DNA of 36,284 bases from CAZBRS01 sp964494475 (GCA_964494475.1 CAZBRS010000058.1:1-36284); one strand, 5' to 3'; positions 16,128-24,259 are shown, counted from the first letter of the stretch. Program-made: numbers and translations. Notes: a model not told the origin generated them from the letters alone.

Positions 16128-16658
16128 CTGTACACCTGCCCCCGTTGCCATGTGGCGTTGGCGCGCGACCCGGAAGGCGGCCTGCCGACCTGGGCCTGCC
16201 CCACGTGCGGCAGCCGAGCGACCACGATCGAGGCGCTGCGGCACGTCGTCTCCGTGAGCGCGGCGACGAGCCTGTGGGTCGCGCTGACGGGCGACGCGGG
16301 GGCGCCGAGGTCGGCGATCGGCTGCCCGGCGTGCGGCGAACCCATGCACGTCGTGACCCTGCGAAGCGCGGCGCACGCGCTCGAGCTCGACGCGTGCCGG
16401 CCATGCCACGTGCTGTGGTTCGCGCCGCGGGAGATCGAGGTTCTCTCCCTGTTCCCCCCCGACGTCCGGCCCGAGCCGCCGTCGACTCGCGATATGCCCG
16501 AACCGGCGCGCGTCGCGTTGGCCGCGTTCCTGGCCGGGCAAATCCGCGAGCGGGCCGGCGACGAAGGCGTCGGAGACGGCGCGAGCGAGCTCGACGCCGA
16601 CGACGTCGCGTACGCCGCCGCCGTCTTGTTCAAGGTCCTGCTTCGATTCCTGGTTTGA
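16128..16658 (+). CDS. Zinc-ribbon protein with zf-TFIIB-like domain, probable CTG start
   Basis: A 176-residue protein with two zinc ribbons. The first is YTCPRCHVAL plus WACPTCGSRA. The second is CPACGEPMHVV with LELDACRPCHVLWFAPREIE, which matches the zf-TFIIB type (two CxxC pairs, then a LWF/REIE end). The C-terminal ~60 residues are helical. An in-frame TGA at 16110 leaves no ATG, GTG or TTG upstream of CPRC; the first possible start keeping that pair is the CTG at 16128, with GGGAG (16117-16121) six bases before it. A GTG at 16152 would lose half of ribbon one. It is followed nine bases later by an acyltransferase gene. An extended -10 (TGGTACGAT, 16076-16084) may drive it. Function unknown. 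Confidence 0.75.
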   Translation: MYTCPRCHVALARDPEGGLPTWACPTCGSRATTIEALRHVVSVSAATSLWVALTGDAGAPRSAIGCPACGEPMHVVTLRSAAHALELDACRPCHVLWFAPREIEVLSLFPPDVRPEPPSTRDMPEPARVALAAFLAGQIRERAGDEGVGDGASELDADDVAYAAAVLFKVLLRFLV

Positions 16659-16667
16659 GGCCCCACG

Positions 16668-17507
16668 ATGCACCTTCCCGCCTGGCTGCGCTGGTACGAC
16701 ATCGACAGCCTCGACGAGCGCGACCCCGCGCGCATCGAGCTGGCCTACCGCTGGTTGCACGGCGCACTCGAGCGCTACTTCCGCTCCGAGGTCCGGGGCC
16801 TCGAGCGCGTCCCCGAAGGCGCCGCGCTGTACGTGGGCAACCACAACTCCCTGGCCATGACGCCCGACTCGTTCCTGTTCGGCGCGGCGGTCTACCGCGA
16901 GCGGGGGCTGGCGTACGTGCCCTACGGGCTCGGCCACGAGGTCATCATCAACCTGCCCCTCCTCAACCAGATCATCGTGCCGCTTGGCGCCGTCCGGGCC
17001 AGCCACGAGCTCGCGCACCGGCTCTTCGCGGCGGGCCGCAAGGTGCTGGTCTACCCGGGCAGCGACTACGACGCGGGCCGGTCCTGGTTCGACCGCGACC
17101 GCATCTGCTTCGGCGGACGCCGAGGTTACCTTCGGCTGGCGCTGACCGCAGGCGTGCCCCTGGTGCCGGTGGTCGCGGCGGGCGCGCAGGAGACCCTGGT
17201 CATCCTCACCGACGGGCAGTGGCTGGCCCGGTTGCTCCGCGCCGATCGCTGGATGCGCCTGAAGGTGTGGCCCATGGGCCTGGCCCTCCCCTGGGGCCTC
17301 ATGCCCGCGCCGTTGCCGTTCTGGCCCTGGCCGTCGCGCATCCTGATCGAGGTGCTCGAGCCACTCCGCTTCGAGCGCTCGGGCCCCGAGGCCGCCGCAG
17401 ACGACGCCTACGTCGAGGCCTGCGCCGCTCGCGTGGAGCAGGTCATGCAAGCCGCCCTGACGCGCCTGGCGGCCGAAAGAAGGGCCCGTCGCGGGAGGAA
17501 TTCTTAG
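16668..17507 (+). CDS. PlsC/DGAT-like 1-acyl-glycerol acyltransferase family protein
   Basis: A 279-residue acyltransferase-like protein. GNHNSLAMTPD corresponds to the NHxxxxD block, although the His-to-Asp distance is longer than the usual four residues. VLVYPGSDYDAG takes the place of the FPEGTR block, and GVPLVPVVAAGAQE matches block IV. This is the pattern of phospholipid or diacylglycerol acyltransferase homologues that act on membrane lipids. One strongly hydrophobic Pro/Trp segment (LALPWGLMPAPLPFWPWP) may insert in the membrane. ATG at 16668 follows the zinc-ribbon gene by nine bases, so co-transcription is likely. Its stop overlaps that of the convergent metalloprotease by four bases. 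The substrate is unknown. Confidence 0.82.
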   Translation: MHLPAWLRWYDIDSLDERDPARIELAYRWLHGALERYFRSEVRGLERVPEGAALYVGNHNSLAMTPDSFLFGAAVYRERGLAYVPYGLGHEVIINLPLLNQIIVPLGAVRASHELAHRLFAAGRKVLVYPGSDYDAGRSWFDRDRICFGGRRGYLRLALTAGVPLVPVVAAGAQETLVILTDGQWLARLLRADRWMRLKVWPMGLALPWGLMPAPLPFWPWPSRILIEVLEPLRFERSGPEAAADDAYVEACAARVEQVMQAALTRLAAERRARRGRNS

Positions 17508-19144
17508 GGCTGGAACACGAGGCGCATCGACGTGAACTCCACGTCGGCGATCATGCGGTTGAGGAAGTGCAGGTAGAGCGGCCCCGGCTGCAGCCAAGGC
17601 CCCTCGAGCTCCACCTGCCAGGGCGCGCCCTCGGCGGCCGGGGGCGTGGGCGTGAGCACGGCATCGGCCACGGGCGTGAGCTTGCCGCTCGGGTAGTCGT
17701 AGAGCACCTGCTGGCCCCGGCGCACGGCCAGGCGCAGGTTCAGGGGCCCCTGCCAGCCCATGCCGGCTTCGGCCGTGAAGTCGAGCCGCGCCGAGGTCGC
17801 GCCGGCCGGCACCTCGACCACGAACTGGTACGCCATGGTGGTGAGCTGGTTCAAGGCGTCGTGCCCCGACGACAATCGCCCGGGCAGGTCGATCCACTCG
17901 CCCTCGGGCACCTCGTCCAGGTCGCGCCACGGCTTCACGCGGCGGCAGTCGAGCAGGCCGCGCAGCTCGAGCGCTTCGCGGGCCGCCGTCTCGGCGCCCG
18001 GCCCGCGGCGGGCCGCTTCGGCCAGCAAGAGCTCGGAGGCCTCGGTGAACGTGGTGCGCGCGCCGCACGCCAGCAGCGTGGCGAGCACGATGGCATCGGC
18101 CTCGAGGGGGCCCACCTGCTGGCGCAGCGCCCAGAGCGCCGACGCCCACATGCGGCCGTCGTAGTGCACCTCGCCCAGCATGTGCTCCGGGCAGGTGCGC
18201 AGTTCGGAGAGATCCCGGCTGGCGTCGCGGTCGGCCTGCACCAGGGCGTAGCGCCCGAGCACCGGATCGTCCAGCAGGGTGGCGGCGAAGTAGTCGGCGA
18301 AGGCCTCGTTCATCGAGAACGGCTGCGGGTTGAAGCCCTGCTCGTCGGCCGTGTAGCCGAAGAGCCGGTCCTCGCCCGTGAGCGCGTGCGTGTACTCGTG
18401 GTAGATGACGCTGGCGTCGTAGGCGTAGTCGACGGCCTCGCCCTGCCCGAAGACGATGGCGCCGCCCCGCGTATCGAGCTCGAAGCCGAAGATGCCCACG
18501 GTGGCGTCGGGCATGAACGCGGCGTTGTCGTAGACCTCGAAGCCCTGGCCGTAGTCGGCGCCGAAGTTCACGATGGCGGGCATGGCGGCGGCGAGGCCCG
18601 TCACGCCGTGGGTTGCTGCGAAGTAGTCGTGCACGCGCGTCACGTGGAAGTACATCTGCACCTCGGCGAACGGGTCGTCGACGGACGACGCGTCGGCCGG
18701 GGGCAGCACGTGGCGCCACGAGCCGTCGGCGCCGGCCAACGCGGTCTGCGCGGGCGTGCAGACCTTCATGCCCGAGAGCGCGTTGAACTCGGCGTCGTCG
18801 TCGCGCCGGCAGTTGAAAACCTGCACGAACGCGCCGGTGAGCGTGCCGTCGTCGCCCTGCAGGTGCCGGAGCGCCACGGGAGTGGTCTGCCCGTCGTCGG
18901 CGACCGGGCTCGACAGGTACACGTTGCCCAACGGGCCGCCGCCCGTCCAGTCGACGGCGTCGCCGAGCGCCTCGGCGTCGACCGTCTCGTCCGCGAGCCC
19001 GCTGTCGGCCTCGAAGCGCGCGTCGACAACAGCGGCGTCCCCCTCCACGTCGGCCGGGTCAACCGCGGACCCGTCGCCTGCGGAGCAGGCCGGCGCGAGC
19101 AGCAGGCAGGCCACGACGACGAACGACAACGGGCGCAGGTGCAT
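17504..19144 (-). CDS. Secreted thermolysin-like (gluzincin) metalloprotease lipoprotein
   Basis: A 546-residue predicted lipoprotein with signal MHLRPLSFVVVACLLLAPAC and an Asp/Ala linker. The catalytic region has HEYTHAL (HExxH zinc motif) and, about 30 residues on, NEAFADYFA supplying the glutamate ligand, as in M4/M36 gluzincins. Upstream strands (YFHVTRVHDYFAATHG, ATVGIFGFELDTRGGAIVFG) resemble the M36 fungalysin arrangement. The C-terminal part is beta-rich and may be a P-domain-like module. The ATG at 19144 fits GGAG just upstream and a strong promoter at 19175-19203. It probably digests extracellular protein, fitting a predatory or saprophytic lifestyle (inference). A longer in-frame reading upstream lacks a signal peptide and was not used. 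Confidence 0.85.
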   Translation of the reverse strand: MHLRPLSFVVVACLLLAPACSAGDGSAVDPADVEGDAAVVDARFEADSGLADETVDAEALGDAVDWTGGGPLGNVYLSSPVADDGQTTPVALRHLQGDDGTLTGAFVQVFNCRRDDDAEFNALSGMKVCTPAQTALAGADGSWRHVLPPADASSVDDPFAEVQMYFHVTRVHDYFAATHGVTGLAAAMPAIVNFGADYGQGFEVYDNAAFMPDATVGIFGFELDTRGGAIVFGQGEAVDYAYDASVIYHEYTHALTGEDRLFGYTADEQGFNPQPFSMNEAFADYFAATLLDDPVLGRYALVQADRDASRDLSELRTCPEHMLGEVHYDGRMWASALWALRQQVGPLEADAIVLATLLACGARTTFTEASELLLAEAARRGPGAETAAREALELRGLLDCRRVKPWRDLDEVPEGEWIDLPGRLSSGHDALNQLTTMAYQFVVEVPAGATSARLDFTAEAGMGWQGPLNLRLAVRRGQQVLYDYPSGKLTPVADAVLTPTPPAAEGAPWQVELEGPWLQPGPLYLHFLNRMIADVEFTSMRLVFQP

Positions 19145-19174
19145 GCCGGGACTCCAGCGGCTGGACGCTGGCGG

Positions 19175-19203
19175 AGCGTAGAAGAAGACGGGGCACTCGT
19201 CAA
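19175..19203 (-). promoter_or_regulatory. Promoter of the metalloprotease gene
   Basis: On the minus strand TTGACG (19198-19203), exactly 17 bases, TACGCT (19175-19180), about 30 bases before the ATG. Confidence 0.55.
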
Positions 19204-19315
19204 CGCAGGGTCGGTGACAGGGCAGCCATCGGAGTCGACGCCGTCGGCCCGCGATCCGCTTTGACCGGCCGCGGCCTTCGTGCCATCCTGCGGGCGCAAT
19301 GCCCCCGGAGTCGCC

Positions 19316-22300
19316 ATGGCCACGCCCACGTTCCTCGAGCTCGCCCGCGAGAAGGTGCTGGTCCTCGACGGCGCCATGGGCACCATGATCCAGCGCCAGG
19401 CCCTGGGACCCGCCGACTTCGGCGGTCACGACGGGTGCAACGAGGTGCTGGTCCAGACCCGCCCCGACGTAATCCGCGCCATCCACGCGGGCTACCTGGC
19501 CGCCGGCTGCGACGCCGTCGAGACGAACACGTTCGGCGCGTTCCCGGTGGTGCTGACCGAGTACGGCCTGGCCGAGCGGTCTCGCGACCTGGCCGAGCGC
19601 GCCGCCCGGCTGGCCGTCGAGGTCGCGCGCGCGTACGCGACGCCGTCACGCCCGCGCTACGTGATCGGATCCGTCGGCCCCGGCACCAGGCTGCCGAGCC
19701 TCGGCCACATCTCGTTCAGCGACCTGACGGCCGCCTACGCTCCCCTCTTCGAGGGCCTGCTCGTGGGCGGCGTCGACGCCGTCTGCATCGAGACGTGCCA
19801 GGACCTCCTGCAGATCAAGGCCGCGCTCGACGCGCTGCGCCGCGCGGAGGCCGCGCTCGGCCGCCGGGTGGCCGCGCTGGTCTCGATCACGCTCGACACC
19901 GGCGGCAGCATGCTGCTCGGCACGGACGTGGCGGCCGCCGTGGCCGCGCTCTCGCCGCTCGGCCCCGACGCCCTGGGCCTCAACTGCGCCACGGGCCCCG
20001 CCGAGATGGCCCGCCACCTCGCCACCCTCTCCGACCTCGGCCCCGGGCGGCTGCTGGCCATGCCCAACGCCGGGTTGCCCGAGAACGTGGACGGCGAGCT
20101 CACCTACCGCCTGTCGCCGGCCGACTTCGCGCGCCAGGTGGCCGGCTTCGTGCACGACCACGGCGTGGGCCTCGTGGGCGGCTGCTGCGGCACCACGCCG
20201 GCTCACCTCGAAGCGCTCGTCGAACGGGTGGGCAACCTCCCCGCCCCCCCTCTCCATCGATGGAGAGGGGGCCGGGGGGTGAGGTCCGAGGTCGCCAGCC
20301 TCTACCAGGCCGTGTCGCTTCGGCAGGAGCCCGCCCCCCTGCTCATCGGCGAGCGCACCAACGCCAACGGCTCCAAGGAGTTCCGCGAGCGCCTGGTGGC
20401 CGACGACCTCGACGGGATGGTGGCCGTGGCCCGCGAGCAGGAGGCCGCCGGCGCCCACGTGCTCGACGTGTGCGTGGCCTACGTGGGCCGCGACGAGCGG
20501 GCCGACCTGGCCGCCCTGGTGCCGCGCCTGGCGCGCGACGTGCGCCTGCCCCTCATGCTCGACTCGACCGACGCCGACGTGCTCGAGGCCGGGCTCATGC
20601 TCTACGGGGGCCGGGCCGTGCTCAACTCGGTCCACTTCGAAGACGGCGTGGCGCGCTTCGACCGCGTGTGCAGCCTGGCGAAGCGCTTCGGGGCGGCGGT
20701 GGTGGCGCTCGCCATCGACGAGCAGGGCATGGCCCTGACGGCGGCTCGCAAGCTCGCCGTGGCCGAGCGCGTCGTGGAGCGATTCGTGGGACACGGGCTG
20801 GCCGAGGACGATCTCGTCCTGGACGTGCTCACCTTCACGGTCGCGGGGGGCGCCGACACGCGGCACGCCGCGGCCGAGACGCTCCAGGCGCTCGCGGCCT
20901 TCAAGACCCGCCACCCCGCCGTGCACACGCTGCTCGGAGTCAGCAACGTATCGTTCGGCCTGAAGCCCGCCGCCCGGCGCGTGCTGAACGCCGTCTTCCT
21001 GGCCGAGGCCGTGGCGCGCGGCCTCGACGCCGCCATCGTCAACGCCCGCTCCCTGGTGCCCCTGGCCCGCCTCGAGCCAGGCCTCGTCGAGGCCGCGCGC
21101 CGCGTGCTCCTCGACCAGGACCCCTCGGCCGATCCGCTCGGTGACTTCCTCGCGCTGGTCGACGCCGACCAGGGCCTCGGCGCCGACGCCGCTGAGGTGC
21201 CACCGGCCTCGACCCCCGAAGAGCACGTCCGAAGGGCCGTCGTGACGGGCGCGAAGCCGGGCCTGGACGAGGCCCTCGACGCGCTGCTGGCGACGGGGCG
21301 GGGGCCGTTGTCCATCGTGAACGACGTGCTGCTCTCCGCCATGCGCGAGGTCGGCGAGCTCTTCGCGTCGGGTCGCCTGCAGCTCCCGTTCGTGCTCCAA
21401 TCGGCCGAGGTGATGAAGGCCGCCGTGCGCCACCTCGAGCCGCACCTCGAGGGCCTCGACCTCCCGCTCCGCGGCACCGTGGTGCTGGCCACGGTGAAGG
21501 GCGACGTGCACGACATCGGCAAGAACCTGGTGGCCATCCTGCTCTCGAACCACGGCTACCGCGTGGTCGACCTGGGCGTGAGGGTGCCCGTCGAGGCCAT
21601 CGTGACCGCCGTCCGTACGCACGACGCCACCGCCGTGGGCCTCAGCGGCCTGCTGGTGCGCTCCACCCAGATCATGCGCGAGAACCTGCGTGAGCTGGCG
21701 CGTCTGGGGTTCAGCCTGCCCGTGCTGGTCGGCGGCGCAGCCCTCACGCGCAAGTACACCACCGAGGCCCTGGCCCCGGCCTACCCCGGCCCCGTGGCCT
21801 ACGCCGCCACCGCCATGGACGCGATGCCGCTGCTCGAGGCCCTAGGAGCCTGTAGCGCATTGAGCGAGGATGGCGCTGGAGCCACTCGTGGCGACCCTGG
21901 ACCGTCGGCGCAACCCGTTGAAAACACGACCGACAGGCTCCTAGGTTGCTTGCCTGGGGGAGGGCCCCCAGACCCCCAGAAGGAGCCCGATAGCGCTATG
22001 CGCTACGGGCTCCTGGCCCTCGACCCGCGGCCCTCTTCCCCCTCTCCATCGATGGAGAGGGGGCCAGCGCGTGAGGCCCGCGTGCCGCCCCCGGGGCGGC
22101 CGATCCGAAGCGTCGAGCCGCCGCTCGCGAGCGGCCCCACACCTCCCTTCTGGGGCCCGCGCGTGCTCGACGCGGTCCCGCTGGACGAGACGCTGGCGCT
22201 GCTCGACACGCGGGCGCTCTTCCGGGGGCGCTGGCGGTATCGGCAGGAGAAGCTCTCGACCGACGAGTACGAGGCGCTGCTCGCACGCGAGGTGCGCCCG

Positions 22301-22882
22301 GTGCTCGACCGGCTGTCGGACGAGGCGCTCCGCGAGGGTTGGACCTCCCGCGCGGTCTATGGGTACTTCCCGGTGCGCGCCGAGCCCGACGGACTGCACG
22401 TGCTCGATGACGACGGTCGGCCTCGCGCGTGGCTGCCCCTGCCCCGCCAGCCCGCGCCTCCGAGCCTCGCGATCCAGGACTGGTTCCGCGACGTGCGCTT
22501 CGGCGAGCCCGATGTGCTCCCGCTCTTCGTCGTCACGGTGCACCCGGGTCTGGTCGATCGCATCGCCGCGGCGCACGCGGCCGACGAATACCGCGACTAC
22601 CTGCACCGATTCGGCTTTTCGATCGAGCTGGTCGAGGCCACCGCGGCCTGGATGCACGCTCGCATTCGCCGGGAGCTCGGGCTTGCGCCCGACCAGGGGG
22701 AACGCTTCAGCTTCGGGTATCCTTCGGCGCCCGACCTGGCGCTGCAGGAGCCGCTCTTCCAGGTGCTCGACGCACGACGGCTCGGGGTCACGCTGACCGA
22801 GAGCTTCCAGATGGTGCCCGAGCAGTCGGTGTCGGCCCTGGTGGTCCCGCACCCCGGCGCGCGCTTGTTCGATTTGGGCTAG
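19316..22882 (+). CDS. metH: Cobalamin-dependent methionine synthase MetH with repeat-derived linkers
   Basis: A 1188-residue enzyme transferring a methyl group from 5-methyltetrahydrofolate to homocysteine. The homocysteine domain (about 1-305) has LDGAMGTMIQ, LNCATGP and GGCCGTTP supplying zinc cysteines. The pterin domain (about 330-600) starts IGERTNANGSKEF. Cap and B12 domains include DVHDIGKN (His732 is the cobalt ligand) and VGGAALTRKYT. The reactivation domain (about 921-1188) includes PPFWGPRVL and FSFGYPSAPDL for AdoMet. GGAG (19307-19310) precedes the ATG. Residues 311-323 and about 843-920 are encoded by dispersed repeats lying at domain junctions and leave the frame open. No cobalamin or SAM riboswitch was recognised in the 171 bases upstream. 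The LarA-like gene follows 51 bases later. Confidence 0.96.
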   Translation: MATPTFLELAREKVLVLDGAMGTMIQRQALGPADFGGHDGCNEVLVQTRPDVIRAIHAGYLAAGCDAVETNTFGAFPVVLTEYGLAERSRDLAERAARLAVEVARAYATPSRPRYVIGSVGPGTRLPSLGHISFSDLTAAYAPLFEGLLVGGVDAVCIETCQDLLQIKAALDALRRAEAALGRRVAALVSITLDTGGSMLLGTDVAAAVAALSPLGPDALGLNCATGPAEMARHLATLSDLGPGRLLAMPNAGLPENVDGELTYRLSPADFARQVAGFVHDHGVGLVGGCCGTTPAHLEALVERVGNLPAPPLHRWRGGRGVRSEVASLYQAVSLRQEPAPLLIGERTNANGSKEFRERLVADDLDGMVAVAREQEAAGAHVLDVCVAYVGRDERADLAALVPRLARDVRLPLMLDSTDADVLEAGLMLYGGRAVLNSVHFEDGVARFDRVCSLAKRFGAAVVALAIDEQGMALTAARKLAVAERVVERFVGHGLAEDDLVLDVLTFTVAGGADTRHAAAETLQALAAFKTRHPAVHTLLGVSNVSFGLKPAARRVLNAVFLAEAVARGLDAAIVNARSLVPLARLEPGLVEAARRVLLDQDPSADPLGDFLALVDADQGLGADAAEVPPASTPEEHVRRAVVTGAKPGLDEALDALLATGRGPLSIVNDVLLSAMREVGELFASGRLQLPFVLQSAEVMKAAVRHLEPHLEGLDLPLRGTVVLATVKGDVHDIGKNLVAILLSNHGYRVVDLGVRVPVEAIVTAVRTHDATAVGLSGLLVRSTQIMRENLRELARLGFSLPVLVGGAALTRKYTTEALAPAYPGPVAYAATAMDAMPLLEALGACSALSEDGAGATRGDPGPSAQPVENTTDRLLGCLPGGGPPDPQKEPDSAMRYGLLALDPRPSSPSPSMERGPAREARVPPPGRPIRSVEPPLASGPTPPFWGPRVLDAVPLDETLALLDTRALFRGRWRYRQEKLSTDEYEALLAREVRPVLDRLSDEALREGWTSRAVYGYFPVRAEPDGLHVLDDDGRPRAWLPLPRQPAPPSLAIQDWFRDVRFGEPDVLPLFVVTVHPGLVDRIAAAHAADEYRDYLHRFGFSIELVEATAAWMHARIRRELGLAPDQGERFSFGYPSAPDLALQEPLFQVLDARRLGVTLTESFQMVPEQSVSALVVPHPGARLFDLG
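20246..20284. repeat. 39-bp palindromic element, copy 1, in metH linker
   Basis: A perfect 26-bp palindrome (20246-20271) centred on ATCGAT, with arms of C5 then TCTCC, followed by a G/C-rich tail ending GTGAGG. It is read as PPLHRWRGGRGVR (residues 311-323) between the homocysteine and pterin domains. The second copy is at 22038-22076. Confidence 0.93.
21841..21945. mobile_element. 105-bp MITE-like element with 13-bp inverted ends inside metH
   Basis: CCTAGGAGCCTGT (21841-21853) is perfectly inverted at 21933-21945 (ACAGGCTCCTAGG). The ends carry CTAG, a self-complementary tetranucleotide that could be a target duplication. Either reckoning (105 or 99 bases) is a multiple of three, and the frame stays open. 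No coding capacity of its own. Confidence 0.7.
21963..22022. repeat. 60-bp dispersed hairpin element, copy inside metH
   Basis: Second copy of the element at 7009-7068. The stem lies at 21982-22013 with loop TAT. It starts 18 bases after the 105-bp element and ends 16 bases before the second palindromic element, so three different repeats are packed into one linker. Confidence 0.85.
22038..22076. repeat. 39-bp palindromic element, copy 2, in metH linker
   Basis: The same 26-bp palindrome (22038-22063) and GTGAGG tail as at 20246-20284, but read one base out of phase relative to copy 1, giving SPSPSMERGPARE. The peptides of the two copies are unrelated while the DNA is conserved. Confidence 0.93.
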
Positions 22883-22933
22883 GCGTAGCCCCCGCGACGC
22901 TTAGAATCAATAGACGGGCGAGGAGCATCGGCA

Positions 22934-24259
22934 GTGCGGTTTTCGCTTCCGTGGGGCACAGGGCGGCTGGAGTTGCCGCTACCCGATGGGTGGCGAGTCG
23001 TCGACCTCTCCGACGTCGAGCCCGAGCCGGGGTCCTTCCCCGCCGCCGAGTTGGTCCGGGCCGCCCTCGAGGCGCCCCTGGGGGCCAAGCCCTTCTCGCG
23101 GCGCGACCTCTCGGACGAACGCCTCACGATCGTGGTCGACACCCGGCAACGCGACGGGGGGCTGCCCCTGCTGTTCCGTCAGGTGGTGCGCCAGGCGCTC
23201 GAGGCCGGCGCCTCCCCCGACCGCATCCGCGTGCTGTTCGCGACGGGCACCGACGCCACGCTCTCCCACGAATTGATGGTGCGGACGCTGGGGTGGGCCG
23301 GCGCCCTGCCCTTCCAGGCGCGCTGCTCCAACTGGCGCGACGAATCCCTGCTGGCGTTCCTCGGCAAGACGCAGGGACGCACGCCCGTCTACCTCGACCG
23401 CTGGCTCGATGACACCGACCTGGTCGTGGTCCTCGGCGCGGTCGACGTCGACCCGTTCTACGGCTTCGGAGGCGGGCTGCGCGCCATCGTGCCAGGCTGT
23501 GCCGGCCGCGAGACCCTCGAGGCCTACCCTGATCTGCTGGCGGCCCAACCCGACCCCTGGCTGGCCGGCCTGGGCAGCGCCGACAACGCGCTGGCTGCCG
23601 ACGCCGACGAAGCGGCGCGCATGTGCCCCGCCGAGATCCTGGTCGTCAGCGTCGTCCTCGACGCTCGCGGGCAGCCGGTCCAATGCGCAGCCGGCGAAGC
23701 GGCGCGCGTGGCCGAGGCCATCCAGGGCGCTGTCTCCGATCGCTGGCGCCTCGACGTGCCGGGGCTCGCCGACGTGGTAGTGACCTCGTCGACCCCCTTC
23801 GACGGCGACCTGCGCGAGGGATTGCGCGCAGTGGCCCTGTCGGCCGCGCTGGTACCCCACGGCGGGATCGTGCTGGCGTGCCTGAAGTGCGACCAGGGCC
23901 GCGCCCCCTCGGTCGCGATCCCACGCTTCGTACCCAACGCCGTGCTGAGGCTCTTCCTCGAGACCGTCGGCAACGCCCGCGTGCTGAAGTACGTGCGCAA
24001 GACGTGGCACGACCTCGGCCCCGAAGACGTGCTGTGGGCCTTCCTGGTGCTCGCGCTCCTGCGGCACCGGCGGGTGGTCGTCTACGCGCCGAACCTCGAC
24101 GCCGACGGCGCCCGCCAGTTCGGCCCCCTCGACTGGCACGCCGACCTCGGCACGGCGCTCGAGCGGGTGGCCCGCTCCCGCCCAGGCGCCAGCGCCTACG
24201 TGCTCGCCCGCGCCGGCCTTCGCTGGTATCGGCGGGAGACCGACCACCGCCGCGCCTGA
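22934..24259 (+). CDS. LarA-like (DUF2088) protein lacking nickel-pincer ligands
   Basis: A 441-residue protein of the lactate racemase LarA superfamily, whose members use a nickel-pincer nucleotide (NPN) to racemise or epimerise 2-hydroxyacids. The fold markers are present: LFATGTDATLSHELM, DLVVVLGAVDVDPFYGFGGG, and AIVPGCAGRETLEAYP. The key residues are replaced. Asp107 stands where LarA has His108, Asp173 for His174, and Arg183 for the cofactor-tethering Lys184. The GTG at 22934 has AGGAG eight bases upstream. It follows metH by 51 bases on the same strand and may share its transcript. Either it no longer binds NPN, or it is a divergent branch with another chemistry. No larB, larC or larE is in the window. 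Confidence 0.75.
   Translation: MRFSLPWGTGRLELPLPDGWRVVDLSDVEPEPGSFPAAELVRAALEAPLGAKPFSRRDLSDERLTIVVDTRQRDGGLPLLFRQVVRQALEAGASPDRIRVLFATGTDATLSHELMVRTLGWAGALPFQARCSNWRDESLLAFLGKTQGRTPVYLDRWLDDTDLVVVLGAVDVDPFYGFGGGLRAIVPGCAGRETLEAYPDLLAAQPDPWLAGLGSADNALAADADEAARMCPAEILVVSVVLDARGQPVQCAAGEAARVAEAIQGAVSDRWRLDVPGLADVVVTSSTPFDGDLREGLRAVALSAALVPHGGIVLACLKCDQGRAPSVAIPRFVPNAVLRLFLETVGNARVLKYVRKTWHDLGPEDVLWAFLVLALLRHRRVVVYAPNLDADGARQFGPLDWHADLGTALERVARSRPGASAYVLARAGLRWYRRETDHRRA

Noticed and set aside
15866..19264. An 1132-codon plus-strand frame across kinase, zinc-ribbon, acyltransferase and metalloprotease genes
   Set aside because: Arg/Pro/Ala-rich shadow of well-supported genes in other frames.
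19145..19315. Possible cobalamin or SAM riboswitch before metH
   Set aside because: No B12-box or SAM-riboswitch core was recognised, and part of the region holds the divergent protease promoter.
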